A stretch of DNA of 64,000 bases. It comes from Datisca glomerata. Taxonomy: Eukaryota; Streptophyta; Magnoliopsida; Cucurbitales; Datiscaceae. Made by a program: the position numbers and the translations under genes. Numbering within the stretch: the first letter of the stretch is position 1; each line of letters begins with the position of its first letter. The notes under the pieces are model-generated. The model did not search any database and was not told the DNA's origin. It worked only from the letters and a program-made list of their open reading frames with translations. Shown one piece after another: positions 41,586-54,429 of the stretch. The DNA lies in the NCBI GenBank assembly GCA_003255025.1, contig QANY01013855.1, positions 1,579,524 through 1,643,523 on the forward strand, written 5' to 3'.

Positions 41586-43570
41586 TACTGTTTTTTTTAC
41601 AAGAAACGAACTTTATTAAATAAAGTCAACGTTACAAGATACAAAAATCTCAAAAAGGGAATGGCTCCCTAGCACACAACTAAAAGAGAAAAAAGGAGTC
41701 ATATGAGCTGCTATCGGCATTACACTCATGTTAATACAGATATAAACTAGAAAAACAGTAAACTCTATACAACAGAAACACAAACTCTACATAACTGAGA
41801 AAATCAGTGTCTGATAGTGAATATACTTCAGGGAACTATTAATAACCTTTTTTAAGTATGTTGGTTTTAGCTCTCAGAAATACTTCTATATCAACTTTCC
41901 ATAAACGACTAGTTATAAGAGGATCAGGACGTACACCCTTAAAGATGAAACCATTTCGAATCAGCCAAATTCTCTATAAACCATATGCTAGTGCGCGAAC
42001 AATATCAATGAAACGAGAATGACTCACAAACCTCCTGATCAAATTCCTTCAAATAAATATGCACGATAGACCTAAAAAATTCTTCGAATCTAGTTGAAAA
42101 TCACACTCAAAGCGGAAAACTTTTACAAAAGAACAATGAAACGAGGTGAGAGGAGGTTTCTTCAGCCTGTGCATAAAGAGGGCAAGAAGGATCCCCAACA
42201 TTAACTCTATGTCTAAAGAGTGCTGCTCTAGTGGGCAAAGACTCATTCATGACCCTCCACGAAAAGAACTTAATCTTTGGAGCAACATCCAATCTCCAAA
42301 TGCCCTGCCAAATCCTAGAACCAGAAGAGGAATAATTTGTGGTTGAAGAATTTGATGTTCATCGTTGTTTCAACCAAAGAGCAATCTTGTAAACCGAGGA
42401 TACCGTATATTGACCATTTGGATTGAACACCCACCACCAAGCATTAGAAGATCACCCTGAGAGGAGAAATACTGAGGATAAGAGCGTCTTCCTCTCGGTT
42501 GAAGCTTTGATTAATGGTTACCTGATTCCAAGTATGGTTCAGGGGAGAGATCAGTCTGCAACACAACCAAGCGAATCTATTTAAGAAGATCTAGGAAGAA
42601 AAGTACCAATCCTAGAGAGTCAAGGGTACGACCATACATTAATCAATCTGTCATCCCCAATTATCCACATAAAGCCCTCACATAATAGGAGTGTTCTCCA
42701 AAGTAGATTACGCCACACCCATGAAGCTCTCACAGCCTTTTTTAGCCTGCATGAAACCACCTCGAAAGAAATACTTATTCTTTAACACTTGGCACAATAA
42801 ACTTAAGGGGTTGACGATAAGACACCAATAATTAGTGGCTAACAAAGCCTGATTAAAATATTCAAATCTTTAAAACTAATACCCCCACAGGATTTACTTT
42901 AGTTAAGTACTCCCACAAAGACCAATGAAGTCTACGTTTGCCTGCCGAGGTATCCCACCAAAATTGGTTCAAACATTGATACAGATCTTTATATGTAGAG
43001 ACTGGTAATTTAAAATAATGCATGGTATAAACCGGTAAAGCATAAGCCACATCCTTTATGAGAGTTTCCTTGCCGGCTGGAGAAAGCATTTGTTCAGCTC
43101 ACCCATTCATCCTAGAATCAAGATTCCTTCGTAATTCATAAAAAAAAATTGCCTTTTTTAATCCTAAGTATATCCTAAACCCTCCACAATGAGAAATATT
43201 TAACATGGCAGCACAAAAGGATTGACCAGGTACATGAATATTTGGAGAAAAATAAACTGAACTTTTTTCAGAATTACGAATTGACCTGAGGCCTCACAAT
43301 AAGCTTGGAGAATGCATTTGATAACATTTATCTCCTGCTCGTTAGCCCGACAAAAAAGAATTACATCATCAGTGAAAAAGAGGTGTGAAATAGATGAATT
43401 CAATCGCCTCGAGAAAACCCATTGAGTTTGTTAAACTCAGCTGCCACCATAAGGTGTCTGGACAGAACATCAACACACAAAATAAATAGATACGGCGACA
43501 ACGGATCACCCTATCGGAGACCCCGAGTAGGATAAAAAGGATCTGTGAGTTCACCATTCACCATTATGGA
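41586..43570 (-). mobile_element. LINE (non-LTR retrotransposon) 3' part
   Basis: Read on the - strand: reverse transcriptase with GDPLSPYLFILC-like (43530-43470), then SHLFFTDDVILFCRANEQE (43390-43340). The FTDD stands for the usual FADD catalytic box. The thumb region reads LSPAGKETLIKDVAYALPVY (43085-43020) and QFWWDTSAGKRRLHW. A zinc-binding RVT segment (VAPKIKFFSWRVMNESLPTR, about 42290-42230) comes last. The 3' end is an A-tail complement (TTTTTTTTAC at 41589). The endonuclease half is missing and stops occur, so this is a 5'-truncated dead copy. Confidence 0.87.
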
Positions 43571-44690
43571 ATAAGAGTGTCCTCACACATTCAAAGATCC
43601 ATTTCGACCACATGGGATGAAAATTCAATTTAAGCAAAACAACCTCAATAAAAATTTATTCTAATGGATCGTAAGCTTGACCATATCTAATATTATAATT
43701 ATATTATTCGCCCTACTTCTAGACCTTTGACTAAGAGAATGAACCGTCTCATGCTCTATAATATTATTTTGATAGTTCAGTAAAATTTAAATAGTCAACA
43801 TCAGATTTATGGTTGAAAATTACTAAACTGACTCTAACGTTAGCCAGAATCTTAATTCAACATCATGTTATTCTAGTCGTCAATCCAGCAATTAGGATTT
43901 AGGAACGCAGACAAGGGTTGACCAGTAATCTTATGACGTTTCTTGGTGTGGCTCTTGTGATGGTAAGAATGGGATTAAAAGGATAAGGATGTCATGACGT
44001 TAATGAGATAAGGACATGATGACGCTCATGAGATGACAGAGGATTTACGCAAAAAGTTCCGATTGGAATTTGACGAACAAAGAAACATAAAAAATGTTTT
44101 TTTTTTAATTTTCTAGAAGCCAAGAAGAGCATCCGCGTTAAAATGGTTTCAGTCTTGCCGGCTCAGGTATGTCACGTTTTGTCAGTGTCGGCACTCGGGT
44201 ATGTGATAGCTACCAGTGTTCTCTTCTTTATTCCCGTCGTTTTCATTGTATTGACCTCCTCACATTATCCAAGCAATTAATTTATAAATTAAATTTATTG
44301 ATTAAATAATATATTAATCATTTATAAACTAGTACTTAAATATTTATAATTTATTAAAATGATGTATAAATTAATTTATAAATAATTGATCAATTATTTG
44401 ATCAATTGAAATTTATTCATTCAAACTCTATTAATTTTGTCCATTGAGTATTCAATGGTTCTATTAATCCTCCCAACTTTTTGTAGTGGTTTTATTTAAG
44501 ATAAATTACGTAGTTCTCTTATAATTTGTTTTTTTATTAAAAAAATATGATCGTTAGTGATATGAATTAGTACATGTACATGGATATTATAGTTAAGATG
44601 ACAATCTCTTAGCACCTACCATTTAACCAAACCCAATATTTTATTAAATTAAAATAAAAAAGTCAACAAATATACTACAAAGAATTAATA
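43571..44690. other. Intergenic AT-rich DNA
   Basis: Nothing coding is supported. 43850-44260 is slightly GC-richer, with TATGTCACGTTTTGTCAGTG, but no gene or repeat is recognisable. Confidence 0.35.
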
Positions 44691-45760
44691 AAACCTAAAA
44701 GAAAGCTTTTACAAGCATCATCATAAATACAAGAAAAAAATTTGAAGGATTCCACCATGTAACAGTGACTATGATAGGGTTCATGGAGGCCAAAACATTT
44801 GTAACTCAATTACATTCTCGATAAATATGTTTAACATAAAGTCTACCTGGGCAAGAAAACATAAGACCTATTTCAAGCACGACATCAACTCCAATGGATC
44901 TTACGTGACATGAAACGAATAATGACAACCAAATAAGCAGAATCACTCTCCAACCACAAATATCTTCAGCCAAAGGTCCAGGCATAAACAATCACAAAGA
45001 CAAGAACAACTAATTCAACCTTGAAAGCACAACAAACGTAGATATGGATAACATAACATCTCGTTGACAAAGCCTCTAGAGCATCAAAATGCCTCCACAA
45101 CTAGGAAGGTCAGAATTACCAAAAGCCTTTGTATCTGTGTTAACCTTAATCCAGCCAAATGGAGGAGGACGCTAAAAAATTTTCACGATACATGTGCCTT
45201 GGACCCAAAATATGAAGACGCTAAAGAGTCAATAGCTCACCAATTGAATTCTGCATCATGTCAGTCTTAAGCGAGCCCATCTCACCAATAAAATGTCAAA
45301 TCAAGGAAAGAGCCTCAACAAAAATATGTCATCGACCCTCAAAGAATGCTTGATTATGAAGAAATCACAATACCAAAAGACTGTAATAATAGAATTTCAC
45401 TAATAGATTTCGATTGCGTGCTAAAAGATATCTTCATTGCCTCATGCTAAAGATCCAAGAAAGAACGTTCCAGTATGATACAATGTCTAAAAGCATTTGA
45501 CACCACATCCCACATCACACGAGCAAAATGACACTCTATAAAGAGATTACGTGAGTCATCTTTCACAGCACGATAAAGGCAACAATGGAAAGGAAAAATA
45601 TAACCATGAGCATGCAACGCATAATCAATAAAGTAAGAGTATTCTCATAGAAAAAATGAACCTTAGAGTGATGACCGACAAATCACCTAGACTCGAGCAT
45701 TAAAAGAGCGTAATGAGATTTTAGGCCAGGTCAAACAGAAGACACAACCTTAGTCTATGA
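44690..45760 (-). mobile_element. Second LINE fragment, RNase H-like end
   Basis: On the - strand a block around 45010-44880 reads VELVVLVFVIVYAWTFG, then YLWLESDSAYLVVII. This matches the RNase H domain of plant LINEs, with the usual 'ESDS..LV' Asp. Upstream (45.55-45.15 kb) are decayed zinc-binding RVT-like stretches. Stops are frequent. It may be a separate insertion from the 41.6-43.6 kb LINE, since order and spacing differ. Confidence 0.6.
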
Positions 45761-47285
45761 TAGTAAGTGAAGTAACATGCACAAAGATAATAAAAAACCA
45801 TAGAACCATGAGTCAACAACCTCTAAGTAGGTTTTTTCAACATTGTCTTACTAAGAAGGCAAATGTCCTTGGAATTATGGGTTGCCTTAATTACACGTAT
45901 ACATTTACCTTCAACAATTACATAGAGCTCTATCTTAATGAAATGTCAAAAATACATTCTCCAATTAATTGCTCACTGTTTCTTTATTCAAAAATTTATT
46001 TTTGGGATAAAATAAAGAAAATGATTTTTAGACATTAATTCTCAACCACCTATATACAAAGAACTTATCGAATTTAAGCAAATAAAATTAGAAATATGTC
46101 AAATAAGGATAACCTTTCAGTATAAAATTTGAAATATGATAAAAAAATAATTCGTATATAATTACCTAGAGGTAAGGTAAAACTAGATATGGAGTTTGTG
46201 TACATGGAAACTAGATATTTTGTCATTGAAGAGTGTACCTGTGTCTTGATGTTTAACTATACATGTATAAAAGAGAAAATATATATAAGTTCGAGCTTGA
46301 CTTATACTCGAACATGCCAACTTGACATCTCAGGATTCGAACTCACATCACATATAATCATCACACTCGTAATACACTTCGCATGAGGTTGAAGTAGAGC
46401 TGACTACATACCAATTATTAGAATTTATCCTATCAATATTGCACACTTATATAATGTTAGCCACATTATTATTAATGCAACCACCACCTTATTGAATAAG
46501 TTTTAATGCTATTTAAGAATTATCACATCAGGTCCTTATCAATATTGAATCCTTTCATATAAATACTCCAACCCTTGCTGATTCAAGGTAATTAGTCCAA
46601 CTCGTCTCTAGTATAACTCTAGCAGACTCCCTTCGAAATACTAACTTAAGAATCGAATACTCTTTGTCAATGACTTATATCCCCTTAATGCTACTTGTCT
46701 AAAGATTTCCTCATTTGTTTTCAGTGCAGAGAACATATCGCGAGATGAATAGCAAGCATTAAGCATATAATTCCGGCAAACTATTCTGTGCCGGAAGGTA
46801 GCACTAGACTATGTACTTCTTTTCTAACTTTTTTGTCTAACATGCACGTAGCGAGAACGATTATATATATATTAAATCTCATGAGCTAATTTTTTGTCAT
46901 TGCCAAATTCTTGATAAGTTATATGCTAGCTATCTCAGAAAGACAACTTAGTATTAGTTGAAAAACATAGTTCATTATACTCTTTAAAAATTCTAGGTGC
47001 TAAGAAGAGTAGAAATTTAAATCATTTTAACCGACATAAAAAGAGTAAAGTCAGATGAAATGAGACAACCTTCCAATAATATATTAAGTCTAAAATTTTA
47101 TTTGAATCCATTACAGTTGTTTATAAAAGTTTAAGAGATAACAAATTAATACAACCATAAATATCAAAATACAAATTAGTTTCTTAGCACCTAAAAGCTA
47201 GCTTTTCCATTCTATCTTATTGATAAACTTATCGGTATAATTTTAAACCAATTTTTATTTGATCATGTCATCCGAAATTTATTAT
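45761..47285. other. Intergenic AT-rich DNA
   Basis: No gene or repeat is supported. The 3' UTR of the - strand ERF gene probably lies in its last few hundred bases. Confidence 0.4.
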
Positions 47286-47352
47286 CTATCTCCATTTTAA
47301 CCTTTGGCATGTCAATTTATGTAGGATGGATAATGATAATCCATTTTTAGTT

Positions 47353-47988
47353 TCAATAAACATTATCAAAGTTCCATAAAAGTGACTGCTGGCCAAAATC
47401 ATCCCCACCGTACATCTCATCGTCCTCTTTAACATCATAATCAAAAGATTCTTGTACTTCTGGATCTGGTGGCAAAGAATGACCATATAACTCTTGTGAA
47501 CCCATAGAATAAAGACCAAAATTAGAAGCACCCTTGTTTGAATCCAGCACATCCAAAAATGACCAATCAACTGTCGTTTCATCAGTCTCTTCAACAACAG
47601 CGACATTCACTTCAGACAATATAATAGAAGAACTAGAAGCACAACAATTTCCCCCCGACTTCTGATCAAACTCATTTGCATATTTAGCAGCAGCCACCTG
47701 AATTTGTTGTGGGCTGAGTGACAGTCCACCGCCAATGTTCTCCGGTAAACTATCTGGGAAATTGAAGTTAGCAAGTGGGCCACGTAGACAAAATTGAGCT
47801 GCATCAAATGCACGCGCCGCCTTTTCAGGAGAGTCGAAAGAGCCTAGCCATATACGCTCGCGGCTATTAGGAAGCCTAATCTCAGACACCCATTTCCCCC
47901 ATTTTCGCATCCTCACTCCCTTGAACTTGCACGTATCACTTGATGAAGCCTGTTCATTTTTATCCGAGGTTGTTTTGTCTGAATTCAT
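47353..47988 (-). CDS. AP2/ERF transcription factor, DREB A-5 (group II) type
   Basis: A single exon of 211 codons. One AP2/ERF domain (residues about 22-78) reads KGVRMRKWGKWVSEIRLPNS, then RIWLGSFDSPEKAARAFDAA and FCLRG. These are the DNA-contacting beta sheet and the amphipathic helix. Val at position 14 of the domain is the DREB-type residue, while position 19 is Leu, as in the A-5 group (ERF017-019/ORA47-like). The C-terminus is acidic (KEDDEMYGGDD), a likely activation region. Proteins of this group act in the nucleus on stress and jasmonate responses; the exact role of this one is not shown by sequence. Stop and start are clean, and a TATA box precedes it. The open frames at 47286-47606 and 47607-47813 are shadows. 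Confidence 0.94.
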   Translation of the reverse strand: MNSDKTTSDKNEQASSSDTCKFKGVRMRKWGKWVSEIRLPNSRERIWLGSFDSPEKAARAFDAAQFCLRGPLANFNFPDSLPENIGGGLSLSPQQIQVAAAKYANEFDQKSGGNCCASSSSIILSEVNVAVVEETDETTVDWSFLDVLDSNKGASNFGLYSMGSQELYGHSLPPDPEVQESFDYDVKEDDEMYGGDDFGQQSLLWNFDNVY

Positions 47989-48104
47989 TGTGTTACAAAA
48001 AGAAAATGAATCCCAACAATTTCAGTGTTTTTGTAAGTACGAGAAAGCAGTTAAGGTGGGTCTTTGATTGGGGCATGAATTTTGATGAATAATGAGTACA
48101 ATTT

Positions 48105-48113
48105 GTTATATAG
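48105..48113 (-). promoter_or_regulatory. TATA box of the ERF gene
   Basis: CTATATAAC on the - strand, about 120 bp upstream of the ATG at 47988, a normal distance for a plant core promoter with a short leader. Confidence 0.65.
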
Positions 48114-48119
48114 AGTGAC

Positions 48120-48918
48120 ATTTTTTGAGGGTCTAAACGTGTTGATTTAATTTGGAGTTGAGAGTTAAAGAGTAGTAGACTTTAGTAGTCTACAAGGAGA
48201 GAAGAGAAGTAGAAGCGATTTTGGCGACTAAATGGAAGGAAGGAGAAGGGAATTATCGCTCTGATTTGGTGGTAACGCGGTATGAGAAAGACGTTGGATT
48301 TGGACACGTGGATTGGTTTTTAGATCATATGTTCCTTTCTTTATTTGTGTTTTTTTTTACAAAACTTTATTTGTGTTTGACTCGAGCATTCTCCCCACAC
48401 TCTACAAACATGTCTATCTCTTCTAATTTTGTTAGGTTAGAATACTAATTACCCCTTTAACATTTACTGATAACTCTAGAATACAGACTTATACAATACA
48501 TTGCATGTACTACATAATGATCCAGCATTTACATTCTATATCATATTTTTGTGAGTCATGTGAACTATCATAATTGTATTACATCATCATAATTTAAAAA
48601 TAACAACTGTAAATATATTTTGGCAAATCGGTAAGAGTATTCTTAGCTACGATTCATGATTTATTTCCTTGTTTAGCACATTATATATTGTATAGATTGA
48701 CACTCCTCTAAGTAAGTGGGTAGAAATTATTCTCTTACAAAAGAAGTGACTAAATTGACAATAATTCTAAATTAAAATGACATAAATGAAACTTTAGAAC
48801 TAAAAGTGACAAAAAGTGTGAGCTTTCTGGGATAATTTGTATTTTATATGTTTGTTTATTACATAAAAATATATTGTATAGCATTGCATAATCCTATGAT
48901 CAGTGATAGATAAACAAA
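48120..48918. other. Upstream region of the ERF gene
   Basis: No coding. The open frame 48221-48448 is not supported. A GGACACGTGGATTGG G-box-like word lies at about 48301-48315, some 320 bp from the ERF ATG. Confidence 0.4.
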
Positions 48919-51900
48919 AATTATTCAAGAGGCTATAGAGGGAACTCAAATGGCTTTGGGCCTAGCTAGTCTGGACCTAGCCTATTGACAACTTAATAGG
49001 GGTTAAACCTCCAATTAACCAAAAAAAACTATTGGGCCAAGTCATGCACTATAGGGAGGCTGAATGACACATGACGGTATCACACATTGAGTTAGGCCAT
49101 TAAAGTATGTATGGATCAATGGGACATAACTTCTTACAGATGACTGAGACTCATATTTCAGACCGTAAGATGTAGACTTATCCTCACATATAGAGACCTA
49201 ATACATCAAGATCACCAAGAGTCCTCATATTCTAAGGTCGGTCTTAATAATTAAGGTCACTAAGATTTCTACACATATAAGAACTCTAATAAATCTTGCA
49301 CCAAATAGATAACTTTGGCCTCATGAGATAAACATCATCATAATTAGTGCAATCTTATCATAGCCTATGAAGAAGAAAATTCCTAAGCCAATTAGGATAC
49401 CTTTAACTCCTCTAAAAATACCAATACCTAGTTCATAATGTGTAATGACTTTCTAGCTCTCTAAAATCCATTTAGCCTTCCCAATTTGGATCATATATTA
49501 ATTTGATCATCAGAGTGCATTTCGCTAGGCACCATACTAATGTCAAATTGAACCTTTTATAATCCATTTCTTGGTATATGTCTACATATCATCGAGCGAT
49601 ATGTGGCGATAGATAGTAGATTTTCAACATCTACATTTTCCCACCATATGTGGAAAACAGTTTTCCCAACTAGAATGATCACTCATTTTTTTTTGATAAA
49701 AAATATCATTTCTATCATTATGGGGAACACACGAGGAATCCATCACTACGATGAATCAGTGCACAAACACACCATCGGTCGTGACTCCTTCAATTCAAAA
49801 ACTAAAGCCAAGTTCTAGAAGTTAAGTCATATGCAAACCTACTATAGAATGATGTGTCTATACCATTCATTCTCTAGAGATTAGATCAAGTGATAAAAGT
49901 TATGAAAAAGCTGAAAAAAGATTGTCAAAAGCTAAGGAAAGACAACCAAGAGCTTAGAGTCAGATCGTCAACATCAGTTCGTCCGACACGTAGTCAATAG
50001 TGTAATGTTGATTCCCTCATAGAGTTGTAGGCCATCTAAATGAGGAGGAGAGAAGTGAAGAGTCTTACCTTTTGCATCAATCTCACATATCACACCATTT
50101 TCATCACTCCCATAGAAGCTCATCTAGCAGAAAGAGCCATGAGTCGGGGAGACATGATAATGGTAGAAAGAAGAAAATGATTTGAATGGTTGAATTCGCT
50201 GAGATCTTTAATGGCTTGGATAGGCGCATATCACACATCTAGATATCAAAACCCTTTCCACACTTGGTTGCCATGACCATGAGTGCCCATTTGGCGTTGA
50301 CAAAAAATAAGGCACTAAGACCTTCTTTCAATGTGGCACCAAAACTCTTATCCAAAACCGGCTACCATGAATGTTCACTCAACCTTAATGGATCGATGAT
50401 AAGGCGCTAAGACCTTTTCCTTGGGAGCATTAAAGCACTTAACCAAACGTGGTTACCTTGAGTTGCTCATTGGCCTTTGCCAAAGATAGGGCACTAAAAC
50501 TCGTGGGTATATCAAATCCTTATCCTTGAACTCAATTATCTTGAGTGCCTACTCGGCTTTGGCCAAAGATAAGACACTAATACCATCTCATGGGGGCAGA
50601 AAAGTCCTTGTCCAAACTTAGCTTCCTTGAGTTTCCACTCAGCCTTTGTCGAAGATAAGACACTAAGATCCTCTCATGGGGCTATCAAAGTCCTTGTCCC
50701 AACTCAATTGTTTGAGTTTTCGTTTGTTATTCGCCAAAGATAAGGCACTAAAACCCTTTCTTGGGGGCATCAAAGCCCTTTTGGCTACCATGAGTTTTCA
50801 CTTGGCCTTGGCTGAATATAAAGCATGAAGATTCTATCGTCGGGGGCATCCAAGAGCTTATCTAAACTTGATTACTTTGAGTTTTCATTCGACCTTGGCT
50901 GAAGATTATGCACTAAACCTTGGTCAAATAAATCCAGGAATCCCTTTGGTAACTTATTGCATACAAAAGGGAAAAACACCAAATGAGAAACGCTTCAGAC
51001 AAGCTCCCACTAACTCAGAATGACTAGGTTTTATCGAACAAACTGTCCTTGAGTTAGTTAGTTACTTACACAGATGACACTACTCCATCTTCGAGTTTAC
51101 TTCACACTCGAACCCATAAAAGTTTTGTCCTAATCGTGACAAGTATAACATAAAACACGTTCAAGTTGAATCGACTTACACATGCCTAACTTCTAGAAGT
51201 TTTGTCAAGACCATGACAAGTAGGAGATTCCAAAAGATTTGTACATATAAAGGTAACTCGAATATTCTTTACCTAAAACTCATTTAAGGCTAAAACGATT
51301 TATGTTTCCCTATTGTGGCCATACAAGATTTGTTGTATAACCCCCTAAATTATTTGATATTCACTAAGGGCTAAGTTTTTAATGGAGATGCTCTACCTAA
51401 ATGCACTCAGATGTATGAGTCGAGTCTTATCTGGACTAAAGAGGAATGTAACTAGTCAGTTTGAAAATAAAAATATTTTCTGAGTCAAATACCTTAGTTA
51501 AGCTTAAAACCTTATACACAACCATCTTTTACAAGGTCACTAAAAGGTTAACATACAACCAAAAAAGGTAAACAAAATCTTCTCTAAAACGTTACATTTT
51601 GAGACTTTTCGATTAATGCATTTAATCTTCATGCACGAGATTTGGTACGTCAGCGTTAATGCTAAATTCCATGCGGTAAGTATTGACCCATGCTTAGCAT
51701 GTACATTTCGCTTGACATGCTATCACCTAGTTTATGTACGCTAATTACATGGACAATCAACATCAAATGTCAAGTTGAAGAATCAAAACCCTACCGCAAA
51801 CACACATGTCAGAATTTATGTCAAATTCAAAGTGCACAAACCTTCATACAAGGATTTGGTCAGACATTTCGCCTACCCATGAATTACCTCTTCAACTTTA

Positions 51901-52735
51901 AGGGCATGATTGGCAGTAAGATGCTCGGACGTGACCATCTTTGACCCAAATTCCTCAATCTGACATGGCTAAGCCAGACATGAGATGTCCTCACCTAGTT
52001 AAAACTACATCACGTAAGCACTTCCAAGAATGACATTACTCTTAGTGCCTGAGTGTTTCACTCAAACTAATCATGAAGTGTGGGGGTAAATTATAAAGGG
52101 GGCCCAAATGGATTTCGGCCTGACCAAACCTAGCCTAGTGATAGCTGAATGTGACAAACCTTCAGTCCATCCAGGCTCCCTAGTGGTTGAGCCACACACT
52201 AGAGAGACTAAATGACATATAGCCATGCCACAAGTACGATTGGACCATCAGAGTATGTATGGATCCATTGGATGTAACTCCATGAAATATAAAGACTCGT
52301 ACCTCATACCTAGACTCATCCTCATGGGTAGCGTCTTAATGCACCAAGGTAAGTAAGAATCATAAACAACTAAGGTCACTGAAAAGTCTAATTATAAGAT
52401 CATTCATAGTTCTACATGAACTCTAACCCTCACACCAAATAGTTAGTTCTTCATCTTATGAGATAAAAATCATTATCATAATGCAGACTTATCAGTGTTC
52501 ATGAAGAGGAAGAATCCTAAGCTAATTAGGATATCTCAAATCCTTCATAGTTATCGATGCCTAGTTCATTATTTGTAACATGCTTTATAACTTTCTAAAC
52601 TAATCTTCATTTAGCTTTCTTAATCCTCATACTAGCTTGTCCTTCAAAGTGTATATGGGCAGTTACAACATCAGCGTCGAGCTAAATCGATCTATTTCCA
52701 TATGTTTGCTTACAAATCAATAGGCGACGCTTTAC
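48918..52735 (+). mobile_element. Noncoding LTR retroelement (LARD/TRIM-like)
   Basis: Two direct repeats form the ends: about 48918-49610 and 52079-52735. Shared landmarks are CTCAAATGG (CCCAAATGG), GAGAGACTAAATGACA-like, AGTATGTATGGATC and CTAAGCCAATTAGGATA, at roughly 75% identity. The right copy starts TGTGGGGGTAAATTATAAAG. The 2.47-kb interior has no gag or pol, and its main feature is the 85-bp repeat. Such elements depend on an autonomous relative. Exact LTR ends, primer-binding site and target duplication are not resolved. Confidence 0.72.
50230..50930 (+). repeat. Tandem array, period about 85 bp, eight copies
   Basis: The landmark GATAAGGCACTAAGACC recurs near 50308, 50401, 50487, 50571, 50656, 50741, 50820 and 50906. 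It is followed by TGGGGGCATCAAAGCCCTT, TATCCAAAC and a CTACCTTGAGTTTTCACT-like stretch, then GGCCTTGGCCAAA. It sits in the interior of the retroelement. Confidence 0.88.
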
Positions 52736-53432
52736 AGTACTTGAGTGTTATTACAAGTGTGATCTAGTCGTAATAAACGGCAAATATAACCTGAGAACTT
52801 AGAGCTTGAGATCTGAAGGGTGAATGACAAGTACTTTGAGCCAACCTATGAAAAGTGACAAAATCCTCTTGGGAGGAGGAATTCAGATATAATTCTCCAA
52901 GTCTAGTAAGTAGAAAATATGAAGCAAAAGCAAAAGTCATTTACAATGAAAGGAAGGTCTCTATTTATAGAGAAGCTTCCATTCGACATCCACTCTAATT
53001 AATCCCTTAACTAATTGGCAGTGGATCATACGTAATGACACGTCAACAAGCTCATTGAGGTGGTAACGTCCAGTCATCATTTGTTATAATTATAAACCGT
53101 GGGAGCATCACATCGATGAGATAGACGGTATTCATTCGGGAGCCCTCCCGATGGGTGTCCTAACAATTAAGTCCATTCCCACAATGGGAAGACGGCACAT
53201 CCATGACCCTCAAAGAGGTCATACTGGTGAAGGGATATCCTTTCCAGTATAACAAACCTCATCCAAATTCTACCAGACCACAGCCCCCAGATATGTTCTC
53301 AGGTAAAAGATCTACTTAAGTCTTTATCACTTGAATTAGTGGTTACAATGATATGAATGAATACATAAAAAGAATAAATAATACAAGATACACTTTATGC
53401 CAGTTGGTCACATTGAAAAGTCAAAAGTGACA
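52725..53432 (-). mobile_element. LTR in reverse orientation (copy C)
   Basis: The reverse complement begins TGTCACTTTTGACTTTTCAA at 53432 and runs through the same landmarks as 53502-54327. These include AAGTGTATCTTGTATTATTT, TGTAACCACTAA, GACAAAGACTTAAGT and CTCTATAAATAGAGA. The flank just outside its start (CCTATGAACTATTGCCAAG) equals the internal flank before the LTR at 58512. Copy C is therefore the 3' LTR of another, inverted family member. Its far end merges with the 52.08-52.73 kb LTR. Confidence 0.8.
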
Positions 53433-53501
53433 CTTGGCAATAGTTCATAGGAGCGACATGTGCCACGTTGACGAGTCGAAGTAATAGTAATATCTACCGA
53501 G

Positions 53502-54327
53502 TGTCAGCTTTGCGTTTTCAACGTGATTGCTTGATTCACGCCAGTGACCAATCGACATAAAGTGTATCTAGTATTATTTGTTCTTTCTATGTATACATTC
53601 ATATCATTGTAACCACTAAGTCAAGTGACAAAGACTTAAGTGGATCCCTTGCATGAGAACATTTCTGAGTGTTGTAGTCTAGTAGAATTGGGACAAAGTT
53701 CTTTATATTGGAAATGATATCCCTTCTCCAGTATAGCCTCTTTGAGGGCCGTGGATGTGTTGTCTTCCCATTTCGGTAAGGGAATTAGTTCTTAGGACAC
53801 CCCTCGAGAGGGGTCACTGATGAACATTATCCATCTCATCCTTTCCAGATTCCCTGTTCTTCCTTTCCAGATTCACTGTCACTGCACATGACACATGGCG
53901 TAATGTGAAAGGTAGCGTACATGAGAATCCTCCCCATACCCCGACCCACATGGTTATGGTCATAATAAACTTTGACTGGACGCTGCCACCTCAACGAGCT
54001 TGTTGATGTGTCATTACGTAGGGTCCACTACTAATTAGTCAAGGGATTAATTAGAGTGGACCCCACATAGAAGCTTCTCTATAAATAGATGTCTTCTCTT
54101 TCATTGTAGGGGAATTTTGCTTTTGCTTCATATTTTCTACTTATTAGACTTGGAGAATCCTCTTTCAATTCCTCCTCTCAAGAGCATTTTATCAGCTTAC
54201 ATAGGTTGGCTCAAAGTGTTTGTCATTCACCATTCAGATCTCAACATCCACGTACCTAGGCTAAATTTATCATTTATTATTGACTAGATCACACCTGTAA
54301 TTATACTCACGTGACGTCACGATCACA
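53502..54327 (+). repeat. Left LTR of the LARD-like element (copy A)
   Basis: 826 bp, TG...CA. A TATA box CTATAAATAGA is at about 54080-54090, preceded by AAGCTTCT and followed about 35 bp on by TCATTGTAGGGGA, where transcription may begin. GTGACGTCAC lies near the 3' end. Confidence 0.82.
54080..54090 (+). promoter_or_regulatory. TATA box inside the LTR
   Basis: CTATAAATAGA, also present in LTR copy C (52973-52983 on the - strand) and as TATATAAATGG in the right LTR (about 59093). Conservation between copies supports a promoter role. Confidence 0.65.
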
Positions 54328-54429
54328 CCTATGCCAATGACATCTCTCATAGCCAGTGGTTCACACTACCATACCTTCACATGGTAGGTTTTATGCAACA
54401 GTGGTTTATGATGGTATCTCAATTTTAAG

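Noticed and set aside
47286..47813. Two extra frames overlapping the ERF gene
   Set aside because: They are shadows in another frame of the AP2/ERF coding region and have no domain.
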